Origin: Desarmillaria ectypa
Taxonomy: Eukaryota; Basidiomycota; Agaricomycetes; Agaricales; Physalacriaceae
Reading direction: 5' to 3'
NCBI GenBank assembly: GCA_030407005.1
Contig: JAUDYN010000007.1
Coordinates: 1,550,001 to 1,614,000, forward strand
Length of the DNA stretch: 64,000 nt
Below are positions 10,977 to 20,842 of the stretch, piece after piece. Both the position numbers and the translations under genes were made by a program. The first letter of the stretch is position 1. Every line of letters begins with the position of its first letter. A model generated the notes under the pieces. That model made no database searches and was not told the DNA's origin. It saw nothing but the letters and a program-made list of their open reading frames with translations.

Positions 10977-12842
10977 ATGGCTGAAACTGTAGCTGGCCTA
11001 CGTTCCGACCTAAATGACATGACTGGTCCGTGTACCGTCAGTTGCTGTGTTCCAACTGACCCATATCTTCGATTTTTTTCAGCGACGATTCTAAATCAAA
11101 GCCCTCCTTCACTCTCCCAAATCGATGCAGAAATACTCCAGCATGAAGAGGCAGTCAGGGAACTCAAATCGCGACGAAATGCCCTCGCACCCATCTCCAA
11201 GCTCCCCCCCGAAATGCTCTCCAGAATTTTTCTCTTCGTTTCTTACCCCCATGGATCCTACAAGTCACTTCTATGGATCAACGTTTCTCATGTCTCGCGC
11301 CATTGGCGCGCCATTGCACTCGGCTTTCCAGCCTTGTGGAGCTCGCCTCCCTTCACGACCCCCGCCTGGGCCCATGAAATGCTGCGGAGATCAAAAATGG
11401 CCCCTCTTAACATCGTTGCCGATCTGACCTACATGACCCCCAAAATGCTCGCAGCATTCGACAATGCCATGAAGCAGGTCGACCGCTCCGCCGAACTTAA
11501 CCTTACCGGTACTAAAACCATGGAGAAATACCTCACTGACTTAACGAAGCGCGCCCCTTTTCTCAGCAAACTTTGTATTGTTCAAGTTTATACTCGCTAC
11601 CATGAAGTCGAAGAAAAGATAGTCCTTCCCGATAATTTCTTAGACGGCCAAACTCCCCGGTTGCGTCATCTCGACCTTAATCGGTGTCAAGTACACTGGG
11701 ATTCCGATTTGATGCAAAATCTCACATACCTCAGAATAGTGGAACCAGGTGACTTCAGACCCACCATTTCTCAACTTGTCGATGTGCTCGAACAGATGCC
11801 TTGGCTCGAAACACTTGATTTAGATCATGCGTTGCCCATCGTTTCTGAAACCACCAAGACTCTACCCAGTGCCTCACATGTTATATCCCTACCTCACTTA
11901 TCATCGATTCGCCTGACATCTAACGTTCTCGAAACCGCTAATCTCCTAAACCACATCAACTTTCCCTCCACGGCGACCATGCGGCTCGTCCTACACGGTA
12001 CCAAAGGGACGGGAACAAATTTCTCTTCCCTTGTACCGACGATTTCTAAATCACGGGCATTTGCCGGCAGTTCTTCCGACAAGGCCTTCAAAAGTGCACC
12101 CCTCAAGGCGCTGTCATTAACGAGCCCGTTTCAAACCGACATCCGCTTCTCTGCCTATACCACCTCCAATCCCTTCACTAGTTGCGTAGAATTTGCTACG
12201 CCGGCTCTTGAACTGCAGCTTTCATGGCGACTTAACTCCTCTGGCACTAAAGAGCAAGTCGCACAAACCATTTGCCGAGCTTTACCACTTGCCCAACTCC
12301 GGGTCCTCCGAGTCTTTGACCCCGAATGCGATTTCAAGCATACGACATGGGTAGACTTATTTGGCTCTTTACCCAAGTTGCAGAAAATCGAGTTTGCGGG
12401 CGCTACAAAGATCTTCACAGAAGTGCTGAGCGAGACCAAGCCCCCACCATTTGTTGATGCAGATCAGGGCTACAATCTGCGGAGGAAGAAACATACGCCT
12501 GATAGCGTTTATTTCCCCCGTCTTCGCAGTCTTTACCTCACAGGGACAGACTTTGCAGGTCTTGTGGACACGTTTTTGGATATGTTGATGGTGCGCGCAC
12601 AGTGTGGGACGGAGGTGCAGGAGCTGACGCTGGCAGATTGTACTCATTTGTACGACAAGGATGTGGAGCTCATGGAAGAAGTTGTAGTGGAGGTTGCGTG
12701 GGATAATCGGGTGCAGGGTAGCGAGTTGTATGACAGTGATGATGATGATGGGTTCTCGGATTCGCTTGATGATGAGTATGGACATAATATCTTACCATTT
12801 CTTGATTTGTATGAGGATAGTGATTGGTATCCACCGTTTTGA
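10977..12842 (+). CDS. F-box protein with leucine-rich-like C-terminal region
   Basis: Typical agaricomycete F-box protein, a likely substrate adaptor of an SCF ubiquitin ligase. A short coiled segment (IDAEILQHEEAVRELKSRRN) precedes the F-box (ISKLPPEMLSRIFLFVSYP, then WINVSHVSRHWRAIALGFP and the usual LWS). The rest consists of irregular leucine-rich stretches (PRLRHLDLNRCQ, LHLSSIRL-like segments), and the C-terminus is acidic (YDSDDDDGFSDSLDDEYG). I placed the start at the in-frame ATG 10977 (MAETVAGLRSDLND). An earlier in-frame ATG at 10872 would add 35 unlikely residues. A possible in-frame 57-nt intron (about 11026-11082, gtccgt...tttttttcag) has a strong 3' end and a weak 5' site; removing it would join NDMT to ATILNQSPP. 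The frame is otherwise a single exon of about 620 codons. Confidence 0.82.
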   Translation: MAETVAGLRSDLNDMTGPCTVSCCVPTDPYLRFFSATILNQSPPSLSQIDAEILQHEEAVRELKSRRNALAPISKLPPEMLSRIFLFVSYPHGSYKSLLWINVSHVSRHWRAIALGFPALWSSPPFTTPAWAHEMLRRSKMAPLNIVADLTYMTPKMLAAFDNAMKQVDRSAELNLTGTKTMEKYLTDLTKRAPFLSKLCIVQVYTRYHEVEEKIVLPDNFLDGQTPRLRHLDLNRCQVHWDSDLMQNLTYLRIVEPGDFRPTISQLVDVLEQMPWLETLDLDHALPIVSETTKTLPSASHVISLPHLSSIRLTSNVLETANLLNHINFPSTATMRLVLHGTKGTGTNFSSLVPTISKSRAFAGSSSDKAFKSAPLKALSLTSPFQTDIRFSAYTTSNPFTSCVEFATPALELQLSWRLNSSGTKEQVAQTICRALPLAQLRVLRVFDPECDFKHTTWVDLFGSLPKLQKIEFAGATKIFTEVLSETKPPPFVDADQGYNLRRKKHTPDSVYFPRLRSLYLTGTDFAGLVDTFLDMLMVRAQCGTEVQELTLADCTHLYDKDVELMEEVVVEVAWDNRVQGSELYDSDDDDGFSDSLDDEYGHNILPFLDLYEDSDWYPPF

Positions 12843-13318
12843 ATACTTTTGTAGAATCAGCGCTTTCTGCAGGTATCCCTATTATCGGTGACTTGAAAGG
12901 AGTGTTATTTTTCCCTCTGCTTCTATCAGTGGTTGTGTATAAATTTGAAATGTACATTATGCTCGCTTCAAAAAGTCCATTTTTTTGGAAGTAGGAAACC
13001 TCGGGTGGGCATCGGAATATAGTCGGGCGGAAGGATGTGGCGGTCACATTCGGCCAGCCAGTTCCAAGCGACTTGGCATGATCGACGAGATTTCCTTCAA
13101 AGTCTAAAAGAACTAGAAGCGCAGTGGTGTTCTGTCCACTTTTTCTCGAACCCGCCTGACTCACCTTTAGTTTTTCCTTTATCCGCACGGGTCAGCACCA
13201 CGGACCTCGAAACTACTGCGATGAGCAAATACAGACCGTATAATTACTCCGAGGGCGTGTTTAAAAGGATTGGGGTGGAAAGATCATAAAATATCTGCTT
13301 TCCACACACGTGCCGAGA
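12843..13318. other. intergenic, GH43 promoter region
   Basis: No gene recognised. A CACGTG lies at 13307-13312, only 6 nt before the GH43 start codon, so it is probably in the 5' leader. The long minus-strand frame crossing this spacer (12670-13188) is antisense to the F-box 3' end and lacks protein-like composition. Confidence 0.35.
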
Positions 13319-15006
13319 ATGCTCAAATTCTTGGCTGTGTTCGTCCTGGTCTGGCAATGCTTGTCTGTCCAGGCATTCAAGAATCCCATAAAATCATCTG
13401 GTGGTTCTGATCCTTTCATCGTGAGTGTGCATTCTCCAGGGTGTTTGCAGACTGTCTGACTAAAGCATAATCTAGGTATACAGCGATGGATACTATTGCA
13501 CGTCTTTTTGTCACTTGTTCTTGTCTCCAGGTTTTCTGACTTGGCTGCAGATCTTACTACAACCACATGGTCGAATATTCAAATCACTCGGGGCACGTCC
13601 ATGCAGGAATTGAAGGATGCAACGCCCAAGGTCGTATGGTCAGATTCTACGGCGTCTAGGTGCTGCAATGTCTGTGAGTCAACCGCTATGAGGCTCGTGT
13701 GCGCTCGCGTTAATTTTCTTTTCTTCAAGGGGCACCCGAAATTTGGTGGTATGGATCCTGCTCCCTTGAATCGCTCGATATACTAACAGCCGGTCAAGGT
13801 ATGCCGCCGAAAGTTCTTGGTTCATGTAAGTCTTAGTCTCGTTGTACAGAACGAGTAAAATGACTGATATTCTCTCAGTTACTACACGGCTGGTGTCTCT
13901 GGTACTTTTGACGGTCAACATCTCCACGTCCTCAAGGGATCCTCCACCAATATTTGGGACTCCAAGTGGAGCTATAAAGGTGACCTACTCCTTTCTTATT
14001 CGCATTCGTTTCCAACTTGCTTATCTTGTTTCTCAGGCCGTATCAGCATTCCCAACAGGGACTACTGGTCCATCGATGCCACCCTCTTGTTCTATGGCCA
14101 GGCGACCTACTTGGTATACTCGGCTTGGGACGGAAATTGTTCGTTTCCCTCGTGTGATATACAGATATCTTTGTCCTGACGATTTTTTTCAGATCAGTGC
14201 TTATTTATCGCGTACGTGTTGCTTTCCTTTAAATCTAATACATACTCTACACAAAACATGACGATGCAGACAAATGACAAGCTCCTCTACCGTTGGAAAC
14301 GCTGTCAAGATCTCCACGCCCACATACGACTGGGAAATGGTTGGTGCCAATGTTAATGAAGGCCCTGGCAAGTTGACATTATGTTGTCGTGTCATGATTT
14401 GATAGTTGACATCAGATTTGGTTTAGCTGCTCTTTACCATGGGGGACGCACCTTCCTCACATTCTCTGCCTCGAACTGCGCGGGAACTGGATACAAACTA
14501 GGCAGACTGGAGCTCACGGGCACGAATCCGCTCAGCGCGTCCTCTTGGACAAAGTACTCTAAGCCTATCTTCACTAGCGCCAATGGGTAAGTTGTTGTCA
14601 TGTTCAACCTGGTCGCTGTGGCTAACTGGATAACGCTACAGAAACTACGAGGTTCGAATGATGAGATATCCTAGAAAGCGGCATACTAATTTGACTTGTA
14701 ATATAGCCTGGTCATAACGGATTTTTCACAAGCAAAGATGGTAAGGAAATCTGGATGGTGGGTATTTTTTATATACTCATGACCGCGGATTTTGATTAGT
14801 CTTCCTCAGGTTTATCATGCTTCTTCCGCTTCTCCTGGTACTTGCGATGGTGCTAGGTATACGATGGTGCAGTCGTAAGTGCTTGTTAGGGTTTACAAAT
14901 AAGTCCAACGCTGACGGTGTACAACAGTATTGGCTGGAATAGTGACGGTACCCCGAACTTGGGCTCTCCCGTCTCTGAGAGCACTTCACTCTCTGAGCCA
15001 GCATAG
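13319..15006 (+). CDS. secreted glycoside hydrolase family 43, alpha-L-arabinofuranosidase-like
   Basis: Secreted enzyme of the five-bladed beta-propeller GH43 family, acting on arabinose or xylose side chains of plant cell-wall polysaccharides. An N-terminal signal peptide (MLKFLAVFVLVWQCLSVQA) is followed by FKNPIKSSGGSDPFIVYSDG, with the catalytic-base Asp in SDPFI, then TTTTWSNIQITRGTSM, ASRCCNVWAPEIW, DYWSIDATLLF, NVNEGPAALYHGGRTFLTFS (the Glu of NEGP is the expected general acid), PGHNGFFTS and CDGARYTMVQ. It stops at TAG 15004-15006. About a dozen introns interrupt it, roughly 330 residues in all. Two introns need GC donors to keep the family sequence: 13498-13550 (gcacgt...ctgcag) and 14368-14426 (gcaagt...gtttag). 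The 13757-13805 region allows two acceptors. Every conserved motif is recovered in frame, so the gene looks functional. Confidence 0.9.
13498..13550 (+). other. GC-AG intron in the GH43 gene
   Basis: Joining 13497 to 13551 gives GYY then YLTTTTWS, exactly the family pattern. No GT donor nearby keeps the frame. The intron starts gcacgt, has a ctgac branch-like site near its end and ends ctgcag; length 53 nt. Confidence 0.75.
14368..14426 (+). other. second GC-AG intron in the GH43 gene (alternative GT-AG possible)
   Basis: The donor gcaagt fits the known GC-intron consensus perfectly, and splicing gives NEGP-AALYHGG, matching relatives without gaps. An overlapping GT-AG choice (gttgac at 14372 to the cag at 14415) also keeps the frame but inserts five residues (GKFGL) next to the catalytic Glu. 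Confidence 0.7.
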
Positions 15007-15339
15007 ATTCACGCGATATAGTGCAGTTAGTAGCCGTCAAATAAAAATGTTTGGAGGCTCGTTGATGCTGCTGCGACTTGAGATTCAAATACCAATGTCG
15101 GTTCAGGAAAATCAGAAAGTTCATTGACAAGATAATGACTAAATGACAGCGACATCCAAACTCGCTCTTGATCCAGCAGTAAAAGTCCCATGGTAACCAA
15201 AATCAAACTTCGTAGAAACTCATAACACAATTGATACAGTCAATAGTTCGTCACGTTCATAGCATATCGCTGAGAAGATGTGAGCGAAGAAGATGGCATA
15301 TATAATTGGGCTTACTAGTAGTGTGATTGAAAAGTGTGT
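15007..15339. other. intergenic, convergent 3' flanks
   Basis: Spacer between the convergent GH43 and small-protein genes. No coding or structural signal was recognised. Confidence 0.3.
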
Positions 15340-15591
15340 TTACGCCCCCTCTGAGGAATTGGCGTCCGAGGACGCCTCCTGAGCCTCGGGGGCTGCATGC
15401 TGATAATCGACCCGCAGGTCAAAGGAGCTTTTCTTCTTATGCAACGTCTTTGGCAGCGAATCGCGAGACGTGACACTCTCCTCCTTCGGCATGGGTTTCT
15501 CTTTGGTGGCAGCTACACCAGATTCTGGCACCTTTGTCGACACCCATTCAACTACGGATTTCTCAAGATCATTGGAGGCGGTCATGATCAT
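15340..15591 (-). CDS. small hydrophilic protein of unknown function (83 aa)
   Basis: I do not recognise a family. The frame starts MIMTASNDLEKSVVEWVSTK, continues with a Lys/Glu/Ser-rich middle (KEKPMPKEESVTSRDSLPK, LHKKKSSFDLRVDYQ) and ends in a Ser/Glu/Ala-rich tail (SSDANSSEGA). It has no Cys, no TM segment and no signal peptide, so a soluble, largely disordered cytosolic or nuclear protein is likely. The frame is open further upstream to 15822, but that part runs across a TATA box (15689-15696), so I prefer the ATG at 15591; ATG 15585 is also possible. A TATA box at a sensible distance and a protein-like, intron-free frame support a real gene. Confidence 0.5.
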   Translation of the reverse strand: MIMTASNDLEKSVVEWVSTKVPESGVAATKEKPMPKEESVTSRDSLPKTLHKKKSSFDLRVDYQHAAPEAQEASSDANSSEGA

Positions 15592-16316
15592 AGTGATGGA
15601 TTTAGCGTGAAAGATCGTGAAGTTGGGAAGACAGAGATAACAAAGGGTTGACGTTGGTGATGGAAGGAGGTCAAGAGTCGAGTGGCAGTATTTATAGGGA
15701 CGCGGAATATTGAGACAGCACAGCCGCGTAGCCTTTATAGGAGTTGTCATGGTCCATGATCGAGAATGCCCTGTGAACAATGGACCCAGAAATTTGGCAT
15801 AGTTTTTACCTCTAAAGCTCAAAAGACTAGATCACATTCTTTCTACATTGTTCGAGAGGATAAGATCCGGAAGTACCAAACTCGACCTGTCGACAAGTAG
15901 CTGTTCCCGCTATTCGAGCGAGCGGTAAGTCGACGAGGGAAAGTCGGTAAACAGCAGAGCCAGTCACAGCAGTCAGAGTGACCATAAAGAAAAGAAACAA
16001 ACCACGGATAATATCAACAAACGAAATAGGCGATTAGGTTTGCCTTGAAAGAGATCCGAAGAATTCTGTGACGTGGTGGTCAGCCTAAAAGAAATAATGA
16101 GTGAAAACCCGTTTCACGCTAGTGCGGAATGGTTGCTTCATCTTGAGGCACAAAATGTAGCAGAGGTAGTGTAGTGACCTTCGGTCGGTGAGTAAGCAGA
16201 GTGACTGCGCCAAAGTATGACGCGTACACGGATCACTCGGCGCGGTTACCTTCCTTGCTTACTACTACTATTTTCTCTTTTGTACACCAATAATTATTTC
16301 TCTCTTAGTATTTCTA
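15592..16316. other. divergent promoter region
   Basis: Upstream of both the small protein (-) and the lipase (+). It holds the minus-strand TATA box at 15689-15696. No further gene was recognised. Confidence 0.35.
15689..15696 (-). promoter_or_regulatory. TATA box (TATAAATA) for the small protein
   Basis: TATAAATA on the minus strand, about 100 nt upstream of the ATG at 15591. Used to choose the shorter start. Confidence 0.5.
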
Positions 16317-17939
16317 ATGTCTTCCTATCATCTCCTTGTTCTCGTTCATGGAATGTGGGGAAATCCTTCTCACATGGCCGAGCTGAAGCGTATCATGCTG
16401 GAAACACACGCCCAGCCCAGTTCCGAAGGCATTGAAATGCGACTTCTGGTGGCAGAAACCAACAAAGAAGCATCTACATATGACGGGATAGACTGGGGAG
16501 GTGAAAGGGTAGCGCAAGAGGTAATCTTCCAATGTACATGCAAGGCAGCTATTACTGACCTTTCATATTAGGTGCTGGATGAAGTAGAGAAGCTACAACA
16601 GGATGGGGATAGAGTCATCAGATTTTCCATCACAGGATACAGTCTTGGAGGCCTTGTTTCGCGCTATGTCGTTGGGTAAGTTCCAGTCCAAGTTCCTCCA
16701 AGAGCTCATGTCGAGTTATATCTTCAGCATCCTTAACCGACGAGGTTTCTTCGAAGATGTCGCGCCTTTCAACTTCAATACAATTGCAACACCTCATGTC
16801 GGGCTTCCTACATATCCATCATTTGTTTCGGCTTTATTCTCTACACTTGGGCCCAAACTTCTTTCGCGAACAGGAGAGCAATTTTATTGCGTAGACAAAT
16901 GGTCGAGCACAGGACGCCCACTGTTAGACATCATGGCAGATCCAGGTTCGTCCATATTCCATACAGATTAGCCTCGCCTAACTATGCATCTAGATCAAAT
17001 CTTTTATAAAAGTCTGGCGGCCTTTAAAACGATTAGAATCTACGCAAACTCGTGAGTGTTTGGTTATCTTTCAATCAATATTCGCTCACAATTACGAAGA
17101 GTAAATGATCGTACTGTACCATATGTTACCGCCGCCATAGAATTAGAGGACAACTTTTTGGACCACGCAACCAACGGAATTGAAATGTACGTCTCTGCAA
17201 CGTCATCATTATAATGCCCGCCTGATGGTTATTATTCTGGCAGCGAGTTCCATGAAGAATATAACCCTATAATCAAATCATACAGTCTCCCTGCCGTATC
17301 TCCTGCCCCGACGCCAAAACCAGCTATACTATCTAGACAGTGGCTCAAGGATAAGAAAGAACGAACATATCTACCGCCGTTTCTCCAGTTCCGCTTCCCC
17401 TTTAACTTGGTCAGCCTCTCTCAACGACATAACACATGACATTATTAATACAGGTCACACAGGTATTCTACGCACTGCTTCCTATTCTAATCCCTATCGG
17501 CGCGTCTCTAATCATCGTTCGTCTGTCTCTTGCATCGCGATCCTCCCGAGCCCGAATCAGACTCCTGGAAAAAGAGAACGAATCCAACAGCGAGCGCCTA
17601 ATTCATCTATTGTCCGACCTTGAGCGACAAGTAGAGGACGCTGTCGTCGACATCATTGATGATCCTGGCATCACGCCCTCATCCAAGAATGTTCTTCCCG
17701 AGAAGGGCAGATGCAAGACGAAGGGGGATAGTACCTCGGAGCCCAAAGCTATCCTATCTCCGCTACAACAAAAACTCGTGCACGCCCTGAATACTCTACC
17801 GATAAAGAAGGACCTCGCGTATCTTGATATTGGCCATAACTCGCATGCTACCATTATTTCACGGGACGTCAAGCGTTTCGAAATGCATCGTCTTGGGCAG
17901 GGAGTCATCAAGCACTGGGCGGATTCTTTTATCTTCTAG
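16317..17939 (+). CDS. DUF676/ROG1-like lipase (alpha/beta hydrolase)
   Basis: Putative serine lipase of the DUF676 group (yeast Rog1-like), thought to act on lipids at membranes. It starts MSSYHLLVLVHGMWGNPSHM, with the oxyanion-region HG. The nucleophile elbow is ITGYSLGGLVSRYVVG (Ser in GYSLGG). The segment FNFNTIATPHVGLPTYP is typical of the family. NDRTVPYVTAAIEL near 17.1 kb probably holds the acidic residue, and DHATNG or EFHEEYNP could supply the His. A hydrophobic segment (VFYALLPILIPIGASLIIVR, about 17.46-17.52 kb) suggests membrane anchoring after the catalytic domain. The tail has a charged coiled stretch and ends HRLGQGVIKHWADSFIF. The first two introns (gtaatc...tattag, gtaagt...cttcag) join smoothly. 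The gene appears intact at about 440 residues. Confidence 0.85.
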
Positions 17940-19260
17940 TCGTGAAACCGTTGATATTTTATTTATCTTATGCACTCATGGACGGACGGACGTATACGCT
18001 TGCACGTAGCACATCTAGAACATCTATTCTACAAGGCTGGTCAGCAAAATGGACCTTGCTGGAAAAATGGGCTCTTGCACGTTAGCCAATTCTACTCGCC
18101 GCACTCGCAATGAAATATCCGTTTTGTGGACAAAAAGCTGTAATGGATGTATATATCATGTATGTTCTGCTGTCTGCACAATGGGTTACTATTAACGGTC
18201 GTCGACGCCCCTGTACGCTACTTCTTGACGCGTATCTCACGTGGACATAAAACTTGCATTTCTTTCAACTCTGCATTTATAGTTTTCTCTTATAACTGGA
18301 CATGTACGGAGTTGTAAGTGATTTGCACGTCTCTTTGTTTTTTCTTCCGCGAGAATGACAAAGAGCTAGAGGCTTTTGTTGAAGAACGACGTAGTGCCTA
18401 GTAGAGAGCGGCGATGCGCCACATTAGCTAAGCCTAGTCGAACATCCTAGGGCGACGGTCAATTCTTCTTCAAGCAATTGACCGTCACTCCAGTATTCCG
18501 CTCTCACACCATACGCTGCGCTCCATACCTGCAACAGTTTTGACAGGCGCAGAAATCCCAAGACTTTGAGTTTGGAAACACCAGCTGCGTTGTTGAGCAG
18601 ACTGGTGTGGAAATAAGCAAGTTTCATTGCGGACGGTGCAAGAGAACTCGTGAGCGACGTCCACCATGCCTGACGACCTTCTCATTCACCCTTGTGTAGG
18701 TTACTGCAGCGTCGAATGCCAAAAGGTCGACTAGAAGGTCGGTACTCCATTTCCTCCTATCGCACAAGAAAGCTGCTGATCTCCTTACTCAGTATCACCA
18801 AACCTACTGAAGAATAGGTGCCGAAACAGTACCGTCGGTCTTGGTGACTATAACCTTTCAAGTCAATCAGACGTCGTCTTCATTACATACGTCCCATGCC
18901 ACGATTTGGGTACTCCCGTTGCCCGTACATAATAACTCGTAACTTCTTGCAATCAACCGACGTACATGCTCAAGTTCACACTGGCATTTTAATCGTGGAG
19001 CCCCAAGTTCCATGTGGACCTTTCGATTGCTGTAACTGACCTAGGCGCGCCATCATTTTGTCACCAATCACAGATTAGATCCGTTTTCTTCTGACTCCAC
19101 GCACGCACTCAAATCGTTGACATCGCAAAAGCAATGGACTTCAGGTATTGGGTGAAACGGTTCGACTTCTGGATGAAACACCCTGTCATTTTCAAAGGGA
19201 TCTTCCTCATGATGCGCTTGCTCTGTTCCGAGGCCTTACCTTTCTTCAAAGAGATCAGGG
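17940..19260. other. intergenic, 1.3 kb
   Basis: No supported gene. A perfect hairpin lies at 18454-18486. The minus strand at 18424-18627 has a 67-codon frame (MKLAYFHTSLLNNAAG) that reads like protein but stands alone. It may be a relic or chance. Confidence 0.35.
18454..18486. repeat. perfect 11-bp inverted repeat with 11-nt loop
   Basis: GACGGTCAATT (18454-18464) is followed after 11 nt by its exact reverse complement AATTGACCGTC (18476-18486). No gene is assigned here. Confidence 0.6.
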
Positions 19261-19268
19261 TATAAAAG
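19261..19268 (+). promoter_or_regulatory. TATA box of the terpene synthase
   Basis: TATAAAAG, 55 nt before the ATG at 19316. Confidence 0.6.
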
Positions 19269-19315
19269 GATGTAGAATCTCGTACTCGAATACTCCAAAC
19301 ACAATTTCATCGTAA

Positions 19316-20510
19316 ATGGCCTCTACTACACTGCCCACCAACATGGTGAGCTCACTCCTCCCTATTTACCATATTCTCACTCACCCTTCGTCTTCAGATC
19401 CGCGAAATCAGAGAGAGCGTACGGCTGCTCTTAGGTCGATACTCTGTTGATATGCAGATGCGGCGAACTATTCCATTCGATAGCGAGTTGTTTTCGCTGG
19501 CATGCGAAGAAGTAACTCGTCATGCTCCTATCCTTGACACGGAAACCTCGAAATCGTTTATGCCATGCATTAGACACGGCACCGACGCTGTCACCACTTG
19601 TTACAACCATATCCAGGATATTAAATGCCGCATCTACATCGCCCTCTACATTGCTTGTTTTTTCTACTTTGACGACAAGTTCATTCCGGAATATTCGGCC
19701 TCTGATAGCGTTGCACAGGACCTTTTCGCCTGTATGATTGGAAAGTCATACCCGGCCGATCCTCTGCAACAGCTATTCTGCTACTTGATCACAGAAGCTC
19801 CGAAATGCTTCCCTAATCATCCTGCGTCGAATATTGTTATTACGGGCACCCTTAATTTTGTGACTGTTGCGAGTCTTGACTATCGCACCCAAGGCATGAA
19901 GGTTAGGGTCGACATTTGACTTTTGTAATACATTCATTCAATGCGAATTGTAGATACCAGTTTCGGCTAGAAGATATATGATGTTCACCAGAAGCATCTC
20001 TGGTATTGCCGATGTTATGGGAGTCTTCGTTTTTCCAGCTTCGGTACCGGTGACTGCGTATATCGCCGCGATTCCGGACCTAATGATCTTCATGCTGTCC
20101 GCCAAGTCAGTCCATCTGCTTAATTACCCACCTGATGAAATAAATTATCCTATTTACTTAATGACGTTCTTTCTTTCTACAAAGAAGAGGTTGCCGGGGA
20201 AGGATCGAACCGAGTTTCTCTTCTTGCTTTATGCGACAACTCTACGAAGACTGACGTGCTGAGACGGCTCGTTGATTCTACGGTTGAAGCCCACGACAAT
20301 ATCTTGGATATCCTTAAACCGAATGAGGAAGCGTTGAACGCGTATTTGAATTTCAGTGATGGGTACATCTGGGCTCATGCTGGACTTTCTAGATATCGTT
20401 TGAAAGATCTGTATATTTTCCTAAAGCAGAGTCTTGTTCGACATTTCTGTTACACCTTGGGGCATTTCTTCTGCTTTTCGGATTCTAACAGTATGCCACA
20501 CATACGCTAG
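19316..20510 (+). CDS. trichodiene-synthase-like (Tri5-type) sesquiterpene cyclase, probable splice defect
   Basis: Class I terpene cyclase of the Tri5-like basidiomycete group, expected to cyclise farnesyl diphosphate. Exons 19316-19345, 19398-19901, 19954-20105 and 20162-20510 would give about 344 residues, normal length. Motifs: GTDAVTTCYNHIQDIKCRIY, the Asp-rich CFFYFDDKFIPEY (about residue 120) and the NSE motif NDVLSFYKEE. The C-terminal region runs VEAHDNILDILKP to AHAGLSRYRLKDLY. The NSE motif appears only if 20106-20161 is removed. That intron starts gtcagt but ends ttaa, not ag, and no AG lies between its start and the motif. The next AGs, inside the motif, give frameshifts or destroy it. 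Either a G-to-A change has broken the gene, the base call is wrong, or a rare acceptor is used. A decayed paralogous fragment lies at 22400-22730. Confidence 0.75.
20106..20161 (+). other. terpene synthase intron with AA in place of the AG acceptor
   Basis: The 56-nt segment starts with a good gtcagt donor and ends ...tatttacttaa directly before TGACGTT, where the AAT of the NSE motif must be completed. The related fragment at 22430 reads straight through this junction without an intron (aatgagctg), which supports the inferred border. Confidence 0.6.
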
Positions 20511-20792
20511 CGCTATGCAGTACCATTTAGACATTCTTCGGGGTTAGTGATAGGTACACTTATTAAATAAACGTACTTATATGGGTGGACCCCCCTTCAG
20601 CTCTGGGCTTATTATATATGTTGGTGAGTATATTCGAATATACCTTACGTTGAGCGGGAACTGTGATTGAATTGCTCTCCCTGCCATGACTACAAGGAAT
20701 ATGAACCTTAACGAGTGACCCACGTTGAGTACCGATGTTTACGTTACTGTGATGACACTGCTTACATCGACTTACTCATGCATGGATGAATG
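20511..20792. other. spacer between terpene synthase and DOPA-dioxygenase gene
   Basis: Short AT-rich spacer with the synthase 3' flank and the next promoter. Nothing else was seen. Confidence 0.3.
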
Positions 20793-20799
20793 TATATAA
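20793..20799 (+). promoter_or_regulatory. TATA box of the DOPA-dioxygenase-family gene
   Basis: TATATAA, 50 nt before ATG 20843. It argues against the in-frame upstream ATG at 20786, which lies before this element. Confidence 0.55.
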
Positions 20800-20842
20800 T
20801 AAGGACGCTTCCGCTCTTCAGGACTACCACCACGACCGAATA

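Noticed and set aside
12670..13188. 172-codon minus-strand open frame
   Set aside because: Partly antisense to the Asp-rich tail of the F-box gene, which forces His/Thr-rich reverse frames. No protein-like features.
13757..13805. Possible frameshift in the GH43 gene after WAPEIW
   Set aside because: Two acceptors (before CCGGTCAAG or directly after it) both keep the frame to AAESSWFIYYTAG, so no frameshift is needed.
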